A DNA stretch of 64,000 nt from Gordonia namibiensis NBRC 108229 (GTDB lineage Bacteria; Actinomycetota; Actinomycetes; Mycobacteriales; Mycobacteriaceae). The DNA is taken from positions 41,985-105,984 of the forward strand of contig NZ_BAHE01000061.1 in assembly GCF_000298235.1 (NCBI RefSeq), read 5' to 3'. The notes under the pieces are model-generated. The model was not told the origin of the DNA and did not search any database. It was given only the letters and a program-made list of their open reading frames with translations. Below, piece after piece: positions 54,375-62,926 of this stretch (within the stretch, counting starts at the first letter, position 1; every line of letters starts with the position of its first letter). The position numbers and the translations under genes were made by a program.

Positions 54375-55530
54375 CCAGCACCCGCGTGTAGAGCCCGGCG
54401 TGTGCCTGGGCGATCGTCGACCGCTGCGTGCGGCGGTCCCGCCACATCGCAGGCGCCGGCCGGGCCGAATACGCCTGTGCGAGTGCAGCGACCAGTGACT
54501 CCGGATCGAATCGGTCCTCGGTGAAGTCGTAGCTGAAGCATTCCTGCTGCTGGTGATAGAACCCGCAGCTCGGCGCGATCACCGAGGTGCCGAGGTCGTG
54601 GCAGGCCTCGAGCCAGCCGGAATGAGTACCGAAGCGGTAGGGCAGGACCGAGACCGAGATCCCGCTGAGGTAATCCCACAGCTGGTCGTCGGAGTAGTAC
54701 TCGTGTACCAACACCCGGGCGTACGGGTGGCGCGACAAGGCGAGAGCGGTGGTGCCGAAGTCCGGGTTGTAGAAGTGGTTTCCGGGCACGAAGACCTCGT
54801 CGTGCAGATTGATCTGGATCGTCATGTCCGGATAGTCGGACGCGGCTTCCAGCAGCGTCATGATGACGGGAAGCGGATCCATGTTGGCGCGCACGCTCTT
54901 GGCGTGCACGCCGACGACGAACTCGTCGGTCGGGGTCTCACGCGGTGCGAACCGCGCGGGCGGCACGACGTGCGGGTGCGGGAGCACGGTGGCGGACCGG
55001 GCCCACCGCTGCGAGATCTGTTCCGCCGCACCGGGGGTAAGGGTGATGACCTCGGCGGCTGCGGGGACGAGAAGGTCGAGGACCTCATCGTGGGCGTCGG
55101 GTTCCGGATGGTGCGGGTTGCGGAGGTCGTGAAGCGTGTAGACCAGAGGTTTGTTGTGCCGGTCGAGCTCGGCGAGGACGTCGGCCATCACCGACGGCGT
55201 CACCGCGTCGAAGCCGAAATGGAGGTGGAACACGTCGAAGTCGTTGTGGTGCTCGGCAATCCACCGCGGGTCCAGCATCAGCGGCGGCCACCAGCCGCCG
55301 GGGACCTTGGCACCATCCGCGGGCACGGGATCGGAAAGCCGGGTCACCGACACCGAACCCGTGTCCAGAACGCTGACCGATCCGTTCACCGGTGACAGGT
55401 GACGCACGTAGACGTGCGACTCAGGGACGGAAGCCACTCGGATGTGTGCGGTACTCGTCCGCGTCATCCGTGAGCTGTCCACCATCTCGAGGGTCGCCGC
55501 ACCGCCGAGTTCCCCGCCTAGTCCGTTCAC
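54367..55530 (-). CDS. Glycosyltransferase, GT4-like
   Basis: A 387-residue GT-B protein: HHNDFDVFHLHFGFDAVTPS, YTLHDLRNPHHPEPDAHDEV, VIAPSCGFYHQQQECFSYDF. The C-terminal signature is weaker than in its neighbour. First gene of the four-gene operon, GTG start, driven by a perfect SigF-type promoter with a structured leader. Confidence 0.82.
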   Translation of the reverse strand: MNGLGGELGGAATLEMVDSSRMTRTSTAHIRVASVPESHVYVRHLSPVNGSVSVLDTGSVSVTRLSDPVPADGAKVPGGWWPPLMLDPRWIAEHHNDFDVFHLHFGFDAVTPSVMADVLAELDRHNKPLVYTLHDLRNPHHPEPDAHDEVLDLLVPAAAEVITLTPGAAEQISQRWARSATVLPHPHVVPPARFAPRETPTDEFVVGVHAKSVRANMDPLPVIMTLLEAASDYPDMTIQINLHDEVFVPGNHFYNPDFGTTALALSRHPYARVLVHEYYSDDQLWDYLSGISVSVLPYRFGTHSGWLEACHDLGTSVIAPSCGFYHQQQECFSYDFTEDRFDPESLVAALAQAYSARPAPAMWRDRRTQRSTIAQAHAGLYTRVLDA

Positions 55531-55589
55531 TGTTCCATCCGATCACTTGGAGATATGACCGGCTGTGTACTCAACCGGGTCCGCAAGAT

Positions 55590-55628
55590 GCGGCGTTGTA
55601 GACGCCGCTGAACTGCCGACACTCGGCA
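55590..55628 (-). other. Tandem hairpins in the leader of the glycosyltransferase operon
   Basis: Reading along the message: TGCCGA/TCGGCA (55628-55614) with a 3-nt loop, then GCGGCGT/ACGCCGC (55608-55590) with a 5-nt loop, 5 nt apart. They begin about 6 nt after the predicted transcription start. A PAS-ANTAR gene is adjacent, but the loops are not the six-nucleotide type known for ANTAR targets. Confidence 0.5.
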
Positions 55629-55640
55629 CTTCGCTTACAG

Positions 55641-55666
55641 ATACCCCGGGTGGAGGATCGTGAAAC
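55641..55666 (-). promoter_or_regulatory. SigF-type promoter of the glycosyltransferase operon
   Basis: On the minus strand GTTT (55666-55663), 16 bp, GGGTAT (55646-55641): an exact match to the SigF/SigB consensus. Start of transcription near 55634, leader about 104 nt. Confidence 0.8.
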
Positions 55667-55687
55667 CACGACGGCTCGCGTCGTGGT
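55665..55687 (-). terminator. Stem-loop after the PAS-ANTAR gene
   Basis: ACCACGAC (55665-55672) pairs with GTCGTGGT (55680-55687), loop 7 nt, 5 nt past the PAS-ANTAR stop; overlaps the -35 of the next promoter. Confidence 0.55.
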
Positions 55688-55692
55688 GGACG

Positions 55693-56340
55693 TCAGTTCT
55701 CGTTCTGGTGAGCGTTCAGGAGCAGGTGGTCGAAGGACTGGCGCACGGGATCGGGCAGCACGACATACTTGTGCACGCCCGACACGATGTTCTTGGCCAG
55801 CTCGTTGACCTTCACGTTGGCCGTCTGGGACCGCCAGCGCATCACCTCGAAGGCGCGTTCAGGGCTCACTCCATAGGCCATCGAGATCATGCCCTTGGCC
55901 TGCTCGATCACACCCTGGTTCTCGCGGAACCGCGCGACGTGCTCGTCGACCTGGAACTTGACCGTTTCCTCGTCATAACCGGTCAGGTCGAGGTAGAAGC
56001 CCTCGGCGCCGATCGGTTGACCGCTCTCGTCGATGATCTGCTGGGAGACCACGGCCACGTGATGGACGGTGCCGGAGAGGTCGATGATGCGGTGTCGGCT
56101 GGAGAACGGCGTGCGTCGGCTCAGCATCGTCGCGACCATCTCGTCGAACGCGTGGCGGTCGTCGGGATGCTTGTGCCCGGCCAGTAGTTCGGTCGTCGGG
56201 GTGACTTCACCCGGCTGGTAGCCGTGCATCTCGGCGACCTCGTCCGACCACCACCATTCCTCGGTGTCGAAGAGGAACCGGAAGCTGCCGACATGCCGGA
56301 TGCGGGAATCGTCGGCAGGAATGTTGTCAATCTTTGGCAC
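55693..56340 (-). CDS. PAS-ANTAR response protein
   Basis: A 215-residue protein with a PAS domain (about 10-120; FLFDTEEWWWSDEVAEMHGY, KHPDDRHAFDEMVATMLSR) and an ANTAR domain (about 130-185; ENQGVIEQAKGMISMAYGVS, AFEVMRWRSQTANVKVNEL). GTG start with AGGGG 5 nt upstream. It lies immediately upstream of the glycosyltransferase operon on the same strand and may control it through RNA. The fifth ANTAR protein in the window. Confidence 0.87.
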   Translation of the reverse strand: MPKIDNIPADDSRIRHVGSFRFLFDTEEWWWSDEVAEMHGYQPGEVTPTTELLAGHKHPDDRHAFDEMVATMLSRRTPFSSRHRIIDLSGTVHHVAVVSQQIIDESGQPIGAEGFYLDLTGYDEETVKFQVDEHVARFRENQGVIEQAKGMISMAYGVSPERAFEVMRWRSQTANVKVNELAKNIVSGVHKYVVLPDPVRQSFDHLLLNAHQNEN

Positions 56341-56496
56341 GGTTACCCCTAGAGCTTGAAAAAGGCACGCAGAACTGCACGCCGGCGGTCTCGGGCGATG
56401 TTTGAGCTTACCTGGGATCAGCTCGTCGCGAGAGCCGACCTGCACTGTGTTGTGGCGGAGTCGCCTCTCGGGCAAAACCTGCAGCTCAGCGGCATA

Positions 56497-56522
56497 GTTT
56501 CGGCGATCTGGTCGACGGGTAG
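56497..56522 (+). promoter_or_regulatory. SigF-type promoter of the DUF5709-like gene
   Basis: GTTT (56497-56500), 16 bp, GGGTAG (56517-56522), 54 nt before the ATG. Same spacing as the two other boxes. Confidence 0.65.
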
Positions 56523-56575
56523 CCAATGACCGCGGTGGCCGGGAGTGGTTGCCGCTGACATGCGAGGAGGTCTTG

Positions 56576-56824
56576 ATGAGCACCAGCAGTGACAGCTCCG
56601 ACGCCGCGGCAGCGACCGAAGGCGTCAACCCCGATCTGACCTCGACGGTCGGTGCGGAGGACCTCGACGAGGACCATCTGGCGCGCGATCCGCTCGAGGA
56701 CGGGATGGACCCGCCCGAGGACTGGTCGGCCAGTGACCGCACCGGGACAACGGCCCGTGAGCAGCGGGAGGGGGAGTCCCTCGACGAGAAGCTCGACCAG
56801 GAGATCCCCGACGAGAACCCCTGA
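56576..56824 (+). CDS. Small acidic stress protein, DUF5709-like
   Basis: An 82-residue, strongly acidic, disordered protein (DLDEDHLARDPLEDGMDPPE, SLDEKLDQEIPDENP). It resembles DUF5709, found in actinobacteria and of unknown function. ATG with GAGGAGG 5 nt upstream. A SigF-type promoter stands before it, and the GSP39-like dehydrogenase follows 144 bases later. Confidence 0.78.
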   Translation: MSTSSDSSDAAAATEGVNPDLTSTVGAEDLDEDHLARDPLEDGMDPPEDWSASDRTGTTAREQREGESLDEKLDQEIPDENP

Positions 56825-56968
56825 GTCTTCAGCGACAGCTGAGTCGCCACCTCCTGGGCAGACGCGCGGTTCCGACCGGCGCGTCTCCCGCGAGGTGGCG
56901 ATGTCGTTTCTGAGGGCGGTCGCGCGGAGGCAGGTTTTCGATCTCACCGCAGCGGGCAACCGGCGACC

Positions 56969-57832
56969 ATGAGTGATCAGGAGAACTCCCCGCACGAAGC
57001 GAAGACCATCCCCTACCCGGGCGAGACCGGCGACATGCCCGACCGTCCGCGCGACGAGATGACCGAGTACCGCGGCCGTGATCTGCTCGCGGGTAAGACG
57101 GCGCTGGTCACCGGTGGCGACTCGGGCATCGGCCGGGCCACCGCGATCGCGTTTGCGAAGGAGGGCGCCGATGTCGCGATCGCCTATCTCGAGGAGGACG
57201 AGGACGCTCGGCACACCGTCGACCTCATCGAGGCCGAAGGGCGCAAGGCGCGCGCCTACCGCGGAGACCTGGGCGACCCGGCCCATTGCGCAGAGGTCGT
57301 CGAGCGCACCGTCGCCGATCTCGGTGGATTGAACATCCTGGTGAACAACGTCGCCTATCAGCAGGTCGTCGACGACTTTCTCGAGGTCGACCCCGCGCAG
57401 TGGTACCGGACGTTCGACGTGAACATCCACAGCTTCTTCCACACCACCCGGGCCGCCGTGCCTCATCTGACCGGTGGTGGCGCCATCATCAACACCTCGT
57501 CGATCAACGGATTGCGCGGCAACGACAGCCTCATCGACTACTCGGCGACCAAGGGGGCGGTCCTGGCGTTGACGTACTCCCTCGCCCAGTCGTTGATGGA
57601 GAGAAAGATTCGCGTCAACTGTGTTGCGCCCGGACCGGTGTGGACCCCGCTGATCCCGGCGACGATGCCGGCCGAGGCCGTCAAGGACTTCGGGACCCAG
57701 GCGCCGATGGGCCGCGCCGCCCAGCCGGACGAGATCGCACCGTCGTACGTCTTCTTCGCTGCCGATCAGCTGTCGTCGTACTACACCGGTGAGGTGCTCG
57801 CCCCGATCGGTGGTGAAACACTCCCGGGCTGA
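56969..57832 (+). CDS. Short-chain dehydrogenase, general stress protein 39-like
   Basis: A 287-residue SDR with the long N-terminal extension typical of the YdaD/GSP39 group (IPYPGETGDMPDRPRDEMTE), NAD site TGGDSGIGRATAIAF, NVAYQQ and catalytic YSATKGA. In Bacillus the relatives belong to the SigB regulon (established knowledge), fitting its place here. Substrate unknown. Confidence 0.88.
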   Translation: MSDQENSPHEAKTIPYPGETGDMPDRPRDEMTEYRGRDLLAGKTALVTGGDSGIGRATAIAFAKEGADVAIAYLEEDEDARHTVDLIEAEGRKARAYRGDLGDPAHCAEVVERTVADLGGLNILVNNVAYQQVVDDFLEVDPAQWYRTFDVNIHSFFHTTRAAVPHLTGGGAIINTSSINGLRGNDSLIDYSATKGAVLALTYSLAQSLMERKIRVNCVAPGPVWTPLIPATMPAEAVKDFGTQAPMGRAAQPDEIAPSYVFFAADQLSSYYTGEVLAPIGGETLPG

Positions 57833-57845
57833 GGAGGTTTCGTCG

Positions 57846-59135
57846 TCATGGGACCGGCAGCGGTGCCAAGCTGTTCCCGCGCGCGAGCGTTGCGCAGTTG
57901 CTGCGCGTGGGGATTCCGGCGAAGCGTTCGGTGAGGTACTCGGCGGCAAGCGGTTCGAACGGGAGGAACGCCTCCTGGTGGGTCAGGCCGTTCAACTGGT
58001 GATAGGTGACATCGACTCCGCGTGAGCAGTATTCGTGCGCGAGCCCGATGACATCTCCGGTGATCATCAAGGTGTCGCCGATCGCGTTGTAGTGGCCGAC
58101 CGCGAGGAACATCTTGGTCCGTGGCGTCCCCTGGCTGCCCATGATGTTGTCGTTGATGGCACGCACCACCGCGGGGACGTCGAGCAGTCCGGTGTAGGGC
58201 GGGTCCACCATGGCCGCGCTCGTGAGCCCCGGGTACTTCGACGCGAACTGCGAGATGCACTCGGAACTCACCGCTTTCGTCACCTGCTCCCCGTGCTCGG
58301 AGAGGAAGGCGGAGGTGTCGAGTCGGTAGGCGCGCTGATAGGCGACGATCAGCGCGGGGATCACACCCGCCCATTTCGCGCTGCCGTCGATGTAAGGCAG
58401 GTTGTGGGCGAGGTCGACGGGCAGGCCGCCGGCAGCGGCTCCGATGATGTTGAGTTCCGGGGCATAGCGCGGCGCGATCTCTGCTCCCCACTGCGTCGGG
58501 ATGGAACCGCCGGAGTAGCCGACCAGGCCGACCGGTGTGGACCGTGGGAGTCGCAGGAATGCCTCGGCGGCCCGGATTCCGTCGAGCGCCGCATATCCTG
58601 ATTGCCGGCCGATGGTCCACTGCAGGTCCTCGCCCTCGTAGTCCGGCACCACCACGGTGTAACCCGCCGCGAGATAGCCTGCGATGACGCCCTGTTCGGT
58701 GGTGGCGGTGCCGTTGGCATAACCGCCGGTGAGCGTGTACGACGGGTCGCACTGGGAGCCGAGGGCGTCGTAGGCCATGTGGTACGAGATCAGCCGGGTC
58801 GGTCCCGGGACGAGTGGGCGCAACACTGTGGCGACCGTCGCCCGACCGGCACCGAACTGATCGGTCGTGCGGTACAGGACCTGGGTTCCGGTGATCGGAG
58901 TGGACAGACGTGGTGTCCGGAACGTCATCGGCCGTGTCCGGAGCACGGTTCCCGGAGCGGTGTGCCGTAACGGTGCGTCGTAACGGTAGAACGGGTCGGC
59001 CGAGGGGAGGGGTGAACCCGGGCCGGGTGCGGCGTGCGCGGTCGGCGGAGCTCCCGCAACGCCCAGCACCACACCGACGATCAACCCGACGAAACCCGCC
59101 CCACGCAGGAAGTTCATGCGCACCCCGAACGCCAT
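57846..59135 (-). CDS. Secreted lipase/esterase (LIP family)
   Basis: A 429-residue exported hydrolase. The signal peptide spans about residues 1-36 (MNFLRGAGFVGLIVGVVLG ... AHAAP). The nucleophile elbow is GYSGGS and several Cys pairs are present, with AVGHYNAIGD and a terminal His-containing GLTHQEAFLPF. The family hydrolyses triglycerides or esters outside the cell. Start at the first Met or at the MNFLRG Met. Confidence 0.87.
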   Translation of the reverse strand: MAFGVRMNFLRGAGFVGLIVGVVLGVAGAPPTAHAAPGPGSPLPSADPFYRYDAPLRHTAPGTVLRTRPMTFRTPRLSTPITGTQVLYRTTDQFGAGRATVATVLRPLVPGPTRLISYHMAYDALGSQCDPSYTLTGGYANGTATTEQGVIAGYLAAGYTVVVPDYEGEDLQWTIGRQSGYAALDGIRAAEAFLRLPRSTPVGLVGYSGGSIPTQWGAEIAPRYAPELNIIGAAAGGLPVDLAHNLPYIDGSAKWAGVIPALIVAYQRAYRLDTSAFLSEHGEQVTKAVSSECISQFASKYPGLTSAAMVDPPYTGLLDVPAVVRAINDNIMGSQGTPRTKMFLAVGHYNAIGDTLMITGDVIGLAHEYCSRGVDVTYHQLNGLTHQEAFLPFEPLAAEYLTERFAGIPTRSNCATLARGNSLAPLPVP

Positions 59136-59294
59136 GGCTCATTCAAACACCGATGGGCGGTCGGCGTCGGTGTTCCGGGATCGCTGCCCTTCGGGTCGAA
59201 TGTTAGGTTGCGTAACGATGTCAGTTCAGTCCGTTCCCCGTCCCGCCGCGATCGTGCGGTCGAGGTGAGCCCGTCGCGCACGACGCGCCACCAC

Positions 59295-60467
59295 ATGACG
59301 AACGAGCGGACCACCGCCGGCGTCATCATCACCGCCGTCGGCGTGATGCTGGTGGCGGCCAACCTCCGCCCTGCTGTCGTGTCGGTGGGCCCACTGATCG
59401 GGACGATCTCGGCCGACGCCGGATTCAGCAGCGCCGTGGCGGGTCTGCTCACCGCGTTGCCCGTCCTCTTCTTCGGTATCTCCGCTCCCGTCGCGCCGAG
59501 GCTCGCGAACCGGTTCGGCATCGAGCGCGTCATCTTCGGTGCCCTGCTCGTGCTCATCCTCGGCATCGTCGTACGCCTCGTGCCGTCGTCGGTTGCACTG
59601 TTCCTCGGGTCGGCGGTCATCGGTGCTGCCATCGGCACCTGCAATGTCGTTCTCCCCGCCCTCATCAAGCGGGACTTCGCGCACCGGTCGGGCTTGATGA
59701 CCGGCTTCTACTCGATGACGTTGTCCGGCGGTGCCGCGGTCGCCTCCGGGGTGAGCGTGCCGATCAACGATGCGCTGGGCGGGGATTGGCGTCTCGCGCT
59801 CGCTTCCTGGGGACTCCTCGCGTTGGTGGCGGTCGTCGTGTGGATCCCGCAGTTGTCGCACGTGCACCGGGTGACGGCGGCGAGCCCGACGTCGTCGTTG
59901 TTGCGTAACCCGATCGCGTGGGCGGTGACCGTCTTCATGGGCACCCAGTCGCTCATCTTCTACACCTTCGTGGCGTGGCTGCCGCAGTACCTGGTCGACG
60001 AGAACGGGATGACCCCGGTGGGAGCCGGTGCCGTCGTCGCGTCCGCACAGGTGGTCGCGTTGGTCATGTCGCTGGTCGCGCCGATCGTCGCCGGACGGTG
60101 CGACGACCAGCGCGTGGTGACCTTCGTGGTCCTCGCCGTCTGCGCGGTCGGCTTCGCCGGACTCATCGGCACCGACGTGTGGCCCGGGTTCTGGGCCGCA
60201 TGCGTGATGGTCGGGCCCGGCGCTTCCATCAGCCTCTCCCTGCTCTTCATGGTTCTCCGCAGCTCGGGATCGAAGCAGACCGGCCAGGTCTCCGGGATGG
60301 CGCAGTCGGTGGGTTATCTCGCCGCCGCCGTCGGGCCGATCCTCATCGGCCTGATCCACGACGTGACCGGCTCCTGGACGGTGGCGATGGCGGTCCTCTC
60401 GCTCGCCCTGGTGCCGCAGGGCCTGGCAGCCCTCGGTGCCGCCCGCAACGTCAGGATGACCGACTGA
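59295..60467 (+). CDS. CynX/NimT-type MFS transporter
   Basis: A 390-residue, 12-helix transporter: LVAANLRPAVVSVGPLIGTI in helix 1 is diagnostic of the CynX/NimT group, followed by GIERVIFGALLVLILGIVVR and TGFYSMTLSGGAAVASGVSV. Substrate may be cyanate, nitroimidazole-like or an anion; not determinable. ATG at 59295; earlier in-frame GTG codons are possible. Confidence 0.88.
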   Translation: MTNERTTAGVIITAVGVMLVAANLRPAVVSVGPLIGTISADAGFSSAVAGLLTALPVLFFGISAPVAPRLANRFGIERVIFGALLVLILGIVVRLVPSSVALFLGSAVIGAAIGTCNVVLPALIKRDFAHRSGLMTGFYSMTLSGGAAVASGVSVPINDALGGDWRLALASWGLLALVAVVVWIPQLSHVHRVTAASPTSSLLRNPIAWAVTVFMGTQSLIFYTFVAWLPQYLVDENGMTPVGAGAVVASAQVVALVMSLVAPIVAGRCDDQRVVTFVVLAVCAVGFAGLIGTDVWPGFWAACVMVGPGASISLSLLFMVLRSSGSKQTGQVSGMAQSVGYLAAAVGPILIGLIHDVTGSWTVAMAVLSLALVPQGLAALGAARNVRMTD

Positions 60468-60510
60468 GACGAAACCGGCCAACCATCTCACGTCGGTGTG
60501 TGCCGGCCGC

Positions 60511-60516
60511 TACGCT
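60511..60516 (+). promoter_or_regulatory. Putative -10 box for leaderless flavoprotein gene
   Basis: TACGCT, 7 nt, ATG at 60524. No ribosome binding site. Confidence 0.45.
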
Positions 60517-60523
60517 GTGGTCC

Positions 60524-61876
60524 ATGCATTGCGTGGTCGTGGGTGGGGGACTCGCCGGTCTGGCGTCGGCGGTATGGCTTGCGGAGGCCGGGCAACGAGT
60601 GACGCTCCTCGAGCGCCGCGGTTCACTCGGTGGCCGCACCATCTCGATGCCGCTCGCCGCGGTCGACGACGTGCCCGACAACGGCCAGCACGTCTTCGCC
60701 AGTGGATACGAACACCTCATGCGGTATCTCGAGAGCGTCGGTACCCGCGAGCACGTCGAGTTCCCCGGCCACATGACCATGCGGATGCCGGGTGGCGCCA
60801 CGCGAAAGTCGGCTTTCGGCGGACTGACCGGTCTGCGAGCGGCACTCGGTGATCTCCCCGGGGTGACCGGACTCGACCGGCTCAGGACCGCCCTCGCGCA
60901 GGCGCGGTTGATCCGGCACGCATTCCGGCAACCCGAATGGCTCGATCAGGTGACCGCCGACGAGTGGTTCCGTCGGATCGGCATGCCGCAGTCGGCGCGG
61001 GACGCGCTCTGGGACGGTCTTGTCATCGGCCTCACCGGCGACAAGACCGAGATCTCGTCGGCCAAGGTCCCGGCCGACCTGCTCGTCACCGGCGCCCGAC
61101 GCGCCGTCGCGACCCGGACCCCGGTCTCGATCGGCTTCCCGACCGTGGACCTCGACACCCTGTTCGTCGCCGGCGCGGAGAAGAGATTCGCCGACGCCGG
61201 CGTCGACGTCCGGCATCGTGCGGTGGTGTCGTCCGTCGACGTCACCGACGGCACGGTCACCGGGGTGACGCTCGCCGACGGGGAGAAGGTCGCCGCCGAC
61301 GCCGTCATCTGCGCGGTGCCCGTGTGGAGCGTGAAGGGGCTCCTCGACCAGGTGCCGGGCCACGAACGGATCTACGAAGCGGTCGACAAACTCACCCCGG
61401 TGCCGATCGTGAGCGTCAATCTCTACCTCGACCGCTCGATCGGCATGACCGACTGGGGCGAGATCCTCTACGGCGGTGAGGGTGTGCTGGAGCAGGTCTG
61501 GGACCGCCAGCGCATGCACGGCCGCGAACCGAAGGACAACTGGTTCTACTCGACGACGGTGTCGGCATCGTATGACCTGATCGGCAAGACCAACGCCGAG
61601 ATCACCGGCATCCAGATGGACATGCTGCGCAAGTACTTCCCACAGGCCGCGGACGCGCAGGTGATCCACAGCCACGTCGTACGGATGCCGAAGTCGACGT
61701 TCGCCCAGCGCCCCGGAACCGCGGGAACCCGCCCCGACCAGCGCACCGCCGTCGACGGTCTGGCCCTCGCCGGGGACTGGACCAGGACCGACTGGACCAC
61801 CACGATGGAGGGCGCCTGTCAGAGTGCCGCGCGGGCCGTCGACGTGATCCTGGAGTACGCGGACTCCCGGCGCTGA
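60524..61876 (+). CDS. FAD-dependent amine-oxidase-fold protein (HpnE/phytoene desaturase-like)
   Basis: A 450-residue flavoprotein: dinucleotide motif VVVGGGLAGLASAVWLAEAG followed by LLERRGSLGGRT, and the C-terminal FAD contact ALAGDWTRTDWTTTMEGACQSA. The arrangement with NGQHVFASGYEHLMRYLESV is like hydroxysqualene dehydroxylase HpnE and plant-type phytoene desaturases. No hopanoid or carotenoid gene is adjacent, so the substrate is uncertain. The 450-residue frame starts at the ATG at 60524. Confidence 0.8.
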   Translation: MHCVVVGGGLAGLASAVWLAEAGQRVTLLERRGSLGGRTISMPLAAVDDVPDNGQHVFASGYEHLMRYLESVGTREHVEFPGHMTMRMPGGATRKSAFGGLTGLRAALGDLPGVTGLDRLRTALAQARLIRHAFRQPEWLDQVTADEWFRRIGMPQSARDALWDGLVIGLTGDKTEISSAKVPADLLVTGARRAVATRTPVSIGFPTVDLDTLFVAGAEKRFADAGVDVRHRAVVSSVDVTDGTVTGVTLADGEKVAADAVICAVPVWSVKGLLDQVPGHERIYEAVDKLTPVPIVSVNLYLDRSIGMTDWGEILYGGEGVLEQVWDRQRMHGREPKDNWFYSTTVSASYDLIGKTNAEITGIQMDMLRKYFPQAADAQVIHSHVVRMPKSTFAQRPGTAGTRPDQRTAVDGLALAGDWTRTDWTTTMEGACQSAARAVDVILEYADSRR

Positions 61877-61877
61877 G

Positions 61878-61883
61878 TAAATT
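61878..61883 (+). promoter_or_regulatory. Putative -10 box for leaderless thioesterase gene
   Basis: TAAATT, 6 nt, ATG at 61890. Confidence 0.4.
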
Positions 61884-61889
61884 CGTCCC

Positions 61890-62678
61890 ATGCCGACGAC
61901 ATCGTCTGTCTTCTACATCGGTGGACCCGAGGTCATGCTGCGGATCAGCGGTCACTCCGTGTCCGCCGAACGCGGTGAGGCCGGCCTCGTGACCGGGCCG
62001 TGGCTCGCCGACCCCGCGGCCGGTGTCAACCGAGCCGCGCTCGCTGTCGCGCTCGACGACGTGACCGGATACGTCGTCGACGCCGGTAGCCCTGACGGAC
62101 GCTGGCCGGTCTCCCTCGGCATCCGTTTGGATTTCGTCGCCGACCCGCCGCTCGACGGCACATCGCTGAACGTCACCGGCGAACTCGTCGCCCGCGACGA
62201 TCGTGGCGCGATGACCACGGGCCGGGTGTCCGATCCGACGGGCCGCCCGATCGCGACGATCATCCAGCGCTCCCATCTTGTCGACGCCCCGGCCACCCCG
62301 GGGGCGCACGCGACCGCCGAGGTCCTCGAGGCCCCCACGAACCCGGTCCGCGACCAACTGGGACTCGTGCCCACGGCTCCCGGCGTGCTGACGATGGCCC
62401 CGACGCTCCTCTCCGCCAACGGAATGGGCAGCGTGCACGGTGGAATCCTCATCTGTGCTTCCGAGCTCGCCGCGATGACGGCGGTCGAGGCGAACGGGCA
62501 GTTGCGCACCACCAGCATCGACATCACCTACGTACGTCCGTGCAACGCCGCCGACGTCACCACCTTCACCTCCGAGACACTGCACCGCGGACGAAGCCTT
62601 TCTGTGGTGCGGGTCGTGTCGGCGAATTCGTCGGGCAAGCCCTCTTCGATCGCGACCGTCGTGCTCCAGCACATCTGA
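61890..62678 (+). CDS. Double-hotdog acyl-CoA thioesterase family protein
   Basis: A 262-residue protein with two hotdog-like halves: N-terminal NRAALAVALDDVTGYVVDAG with PVSLGIRLDFVADPPLDG, and C-terminal MGSVHGGILICASELAAMTA with RTTSIDITYVRPC. The second half carries the PaaI-type HGG motif. It should hydrolyse acyl-CoA thioesters. Substrate unknown. Confidence 0.82.
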   Translation: MPTTSSVFYIGGPEVMLRISGHSVSAERGEAGLVTGPWLADPAAGVNRAALAVALDDVTGYVVDAGSPDGRWPVSLGIRLDFVADPPLDGTSLNVTGELVARDDRGAMTTGRVSDPTGRPIATIIQRSHLVDAPATPGAHATAEVLEAPTNPVRDQLGLVPTAPGVLTMAPTLLSANGMGSVHGGILICASELAAMTAVEANGQLRTTSIDITYVRPCNAADVTTFTSETLHRGRSLSVVRVVSANSSGKPSSIATVVLQHI

Positions 62679-62926
62679 GATCCACATCACAACTGCGGTT
62701 TTCGTAACCGGCATACCAGCATGGTTGCAGGGGACCGCATTTCCCTGGCAAGGTGCACACATACGGCCTGATCAGGCGCGTGCAGATGATCGCGTGCCTC
62801 GCGCAGCCGTATCTCTTCGCGGCCCGTCATCGTGCGATGCGGACTCGCGCACAACACAATCACCTTGCCTGCCGCCGGATGGCTTTCCCGGCGGCCTGCC
62901 GGATGAGGGAAAGGATCGACTCGATC
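62679..62926. other. Non-coding leader region of ectD
   Basis: About 248 bases before the ectD start. A reading frame continues upstream from ectD to 62753, but its N-terminal extension (MHTYGLIRRVQMIACLAQPY...) has no family resemblance and is rejected. I see no clear promoter, and no SigF-type box. Confidence 0.5.

Noticed and set aside
59226..60491. 421-codon open frame antisense to the CynX-type transporter
   Set aside because: Runs of Asp/Glu/Gly/Arg/His with no hydrophobic pattern; shadow of a membrane protein gene.
60623..61891. 422-codon open frame antisense to the flavoprotein
   Set aside because: No family pattern and no start signal; shadow frame.
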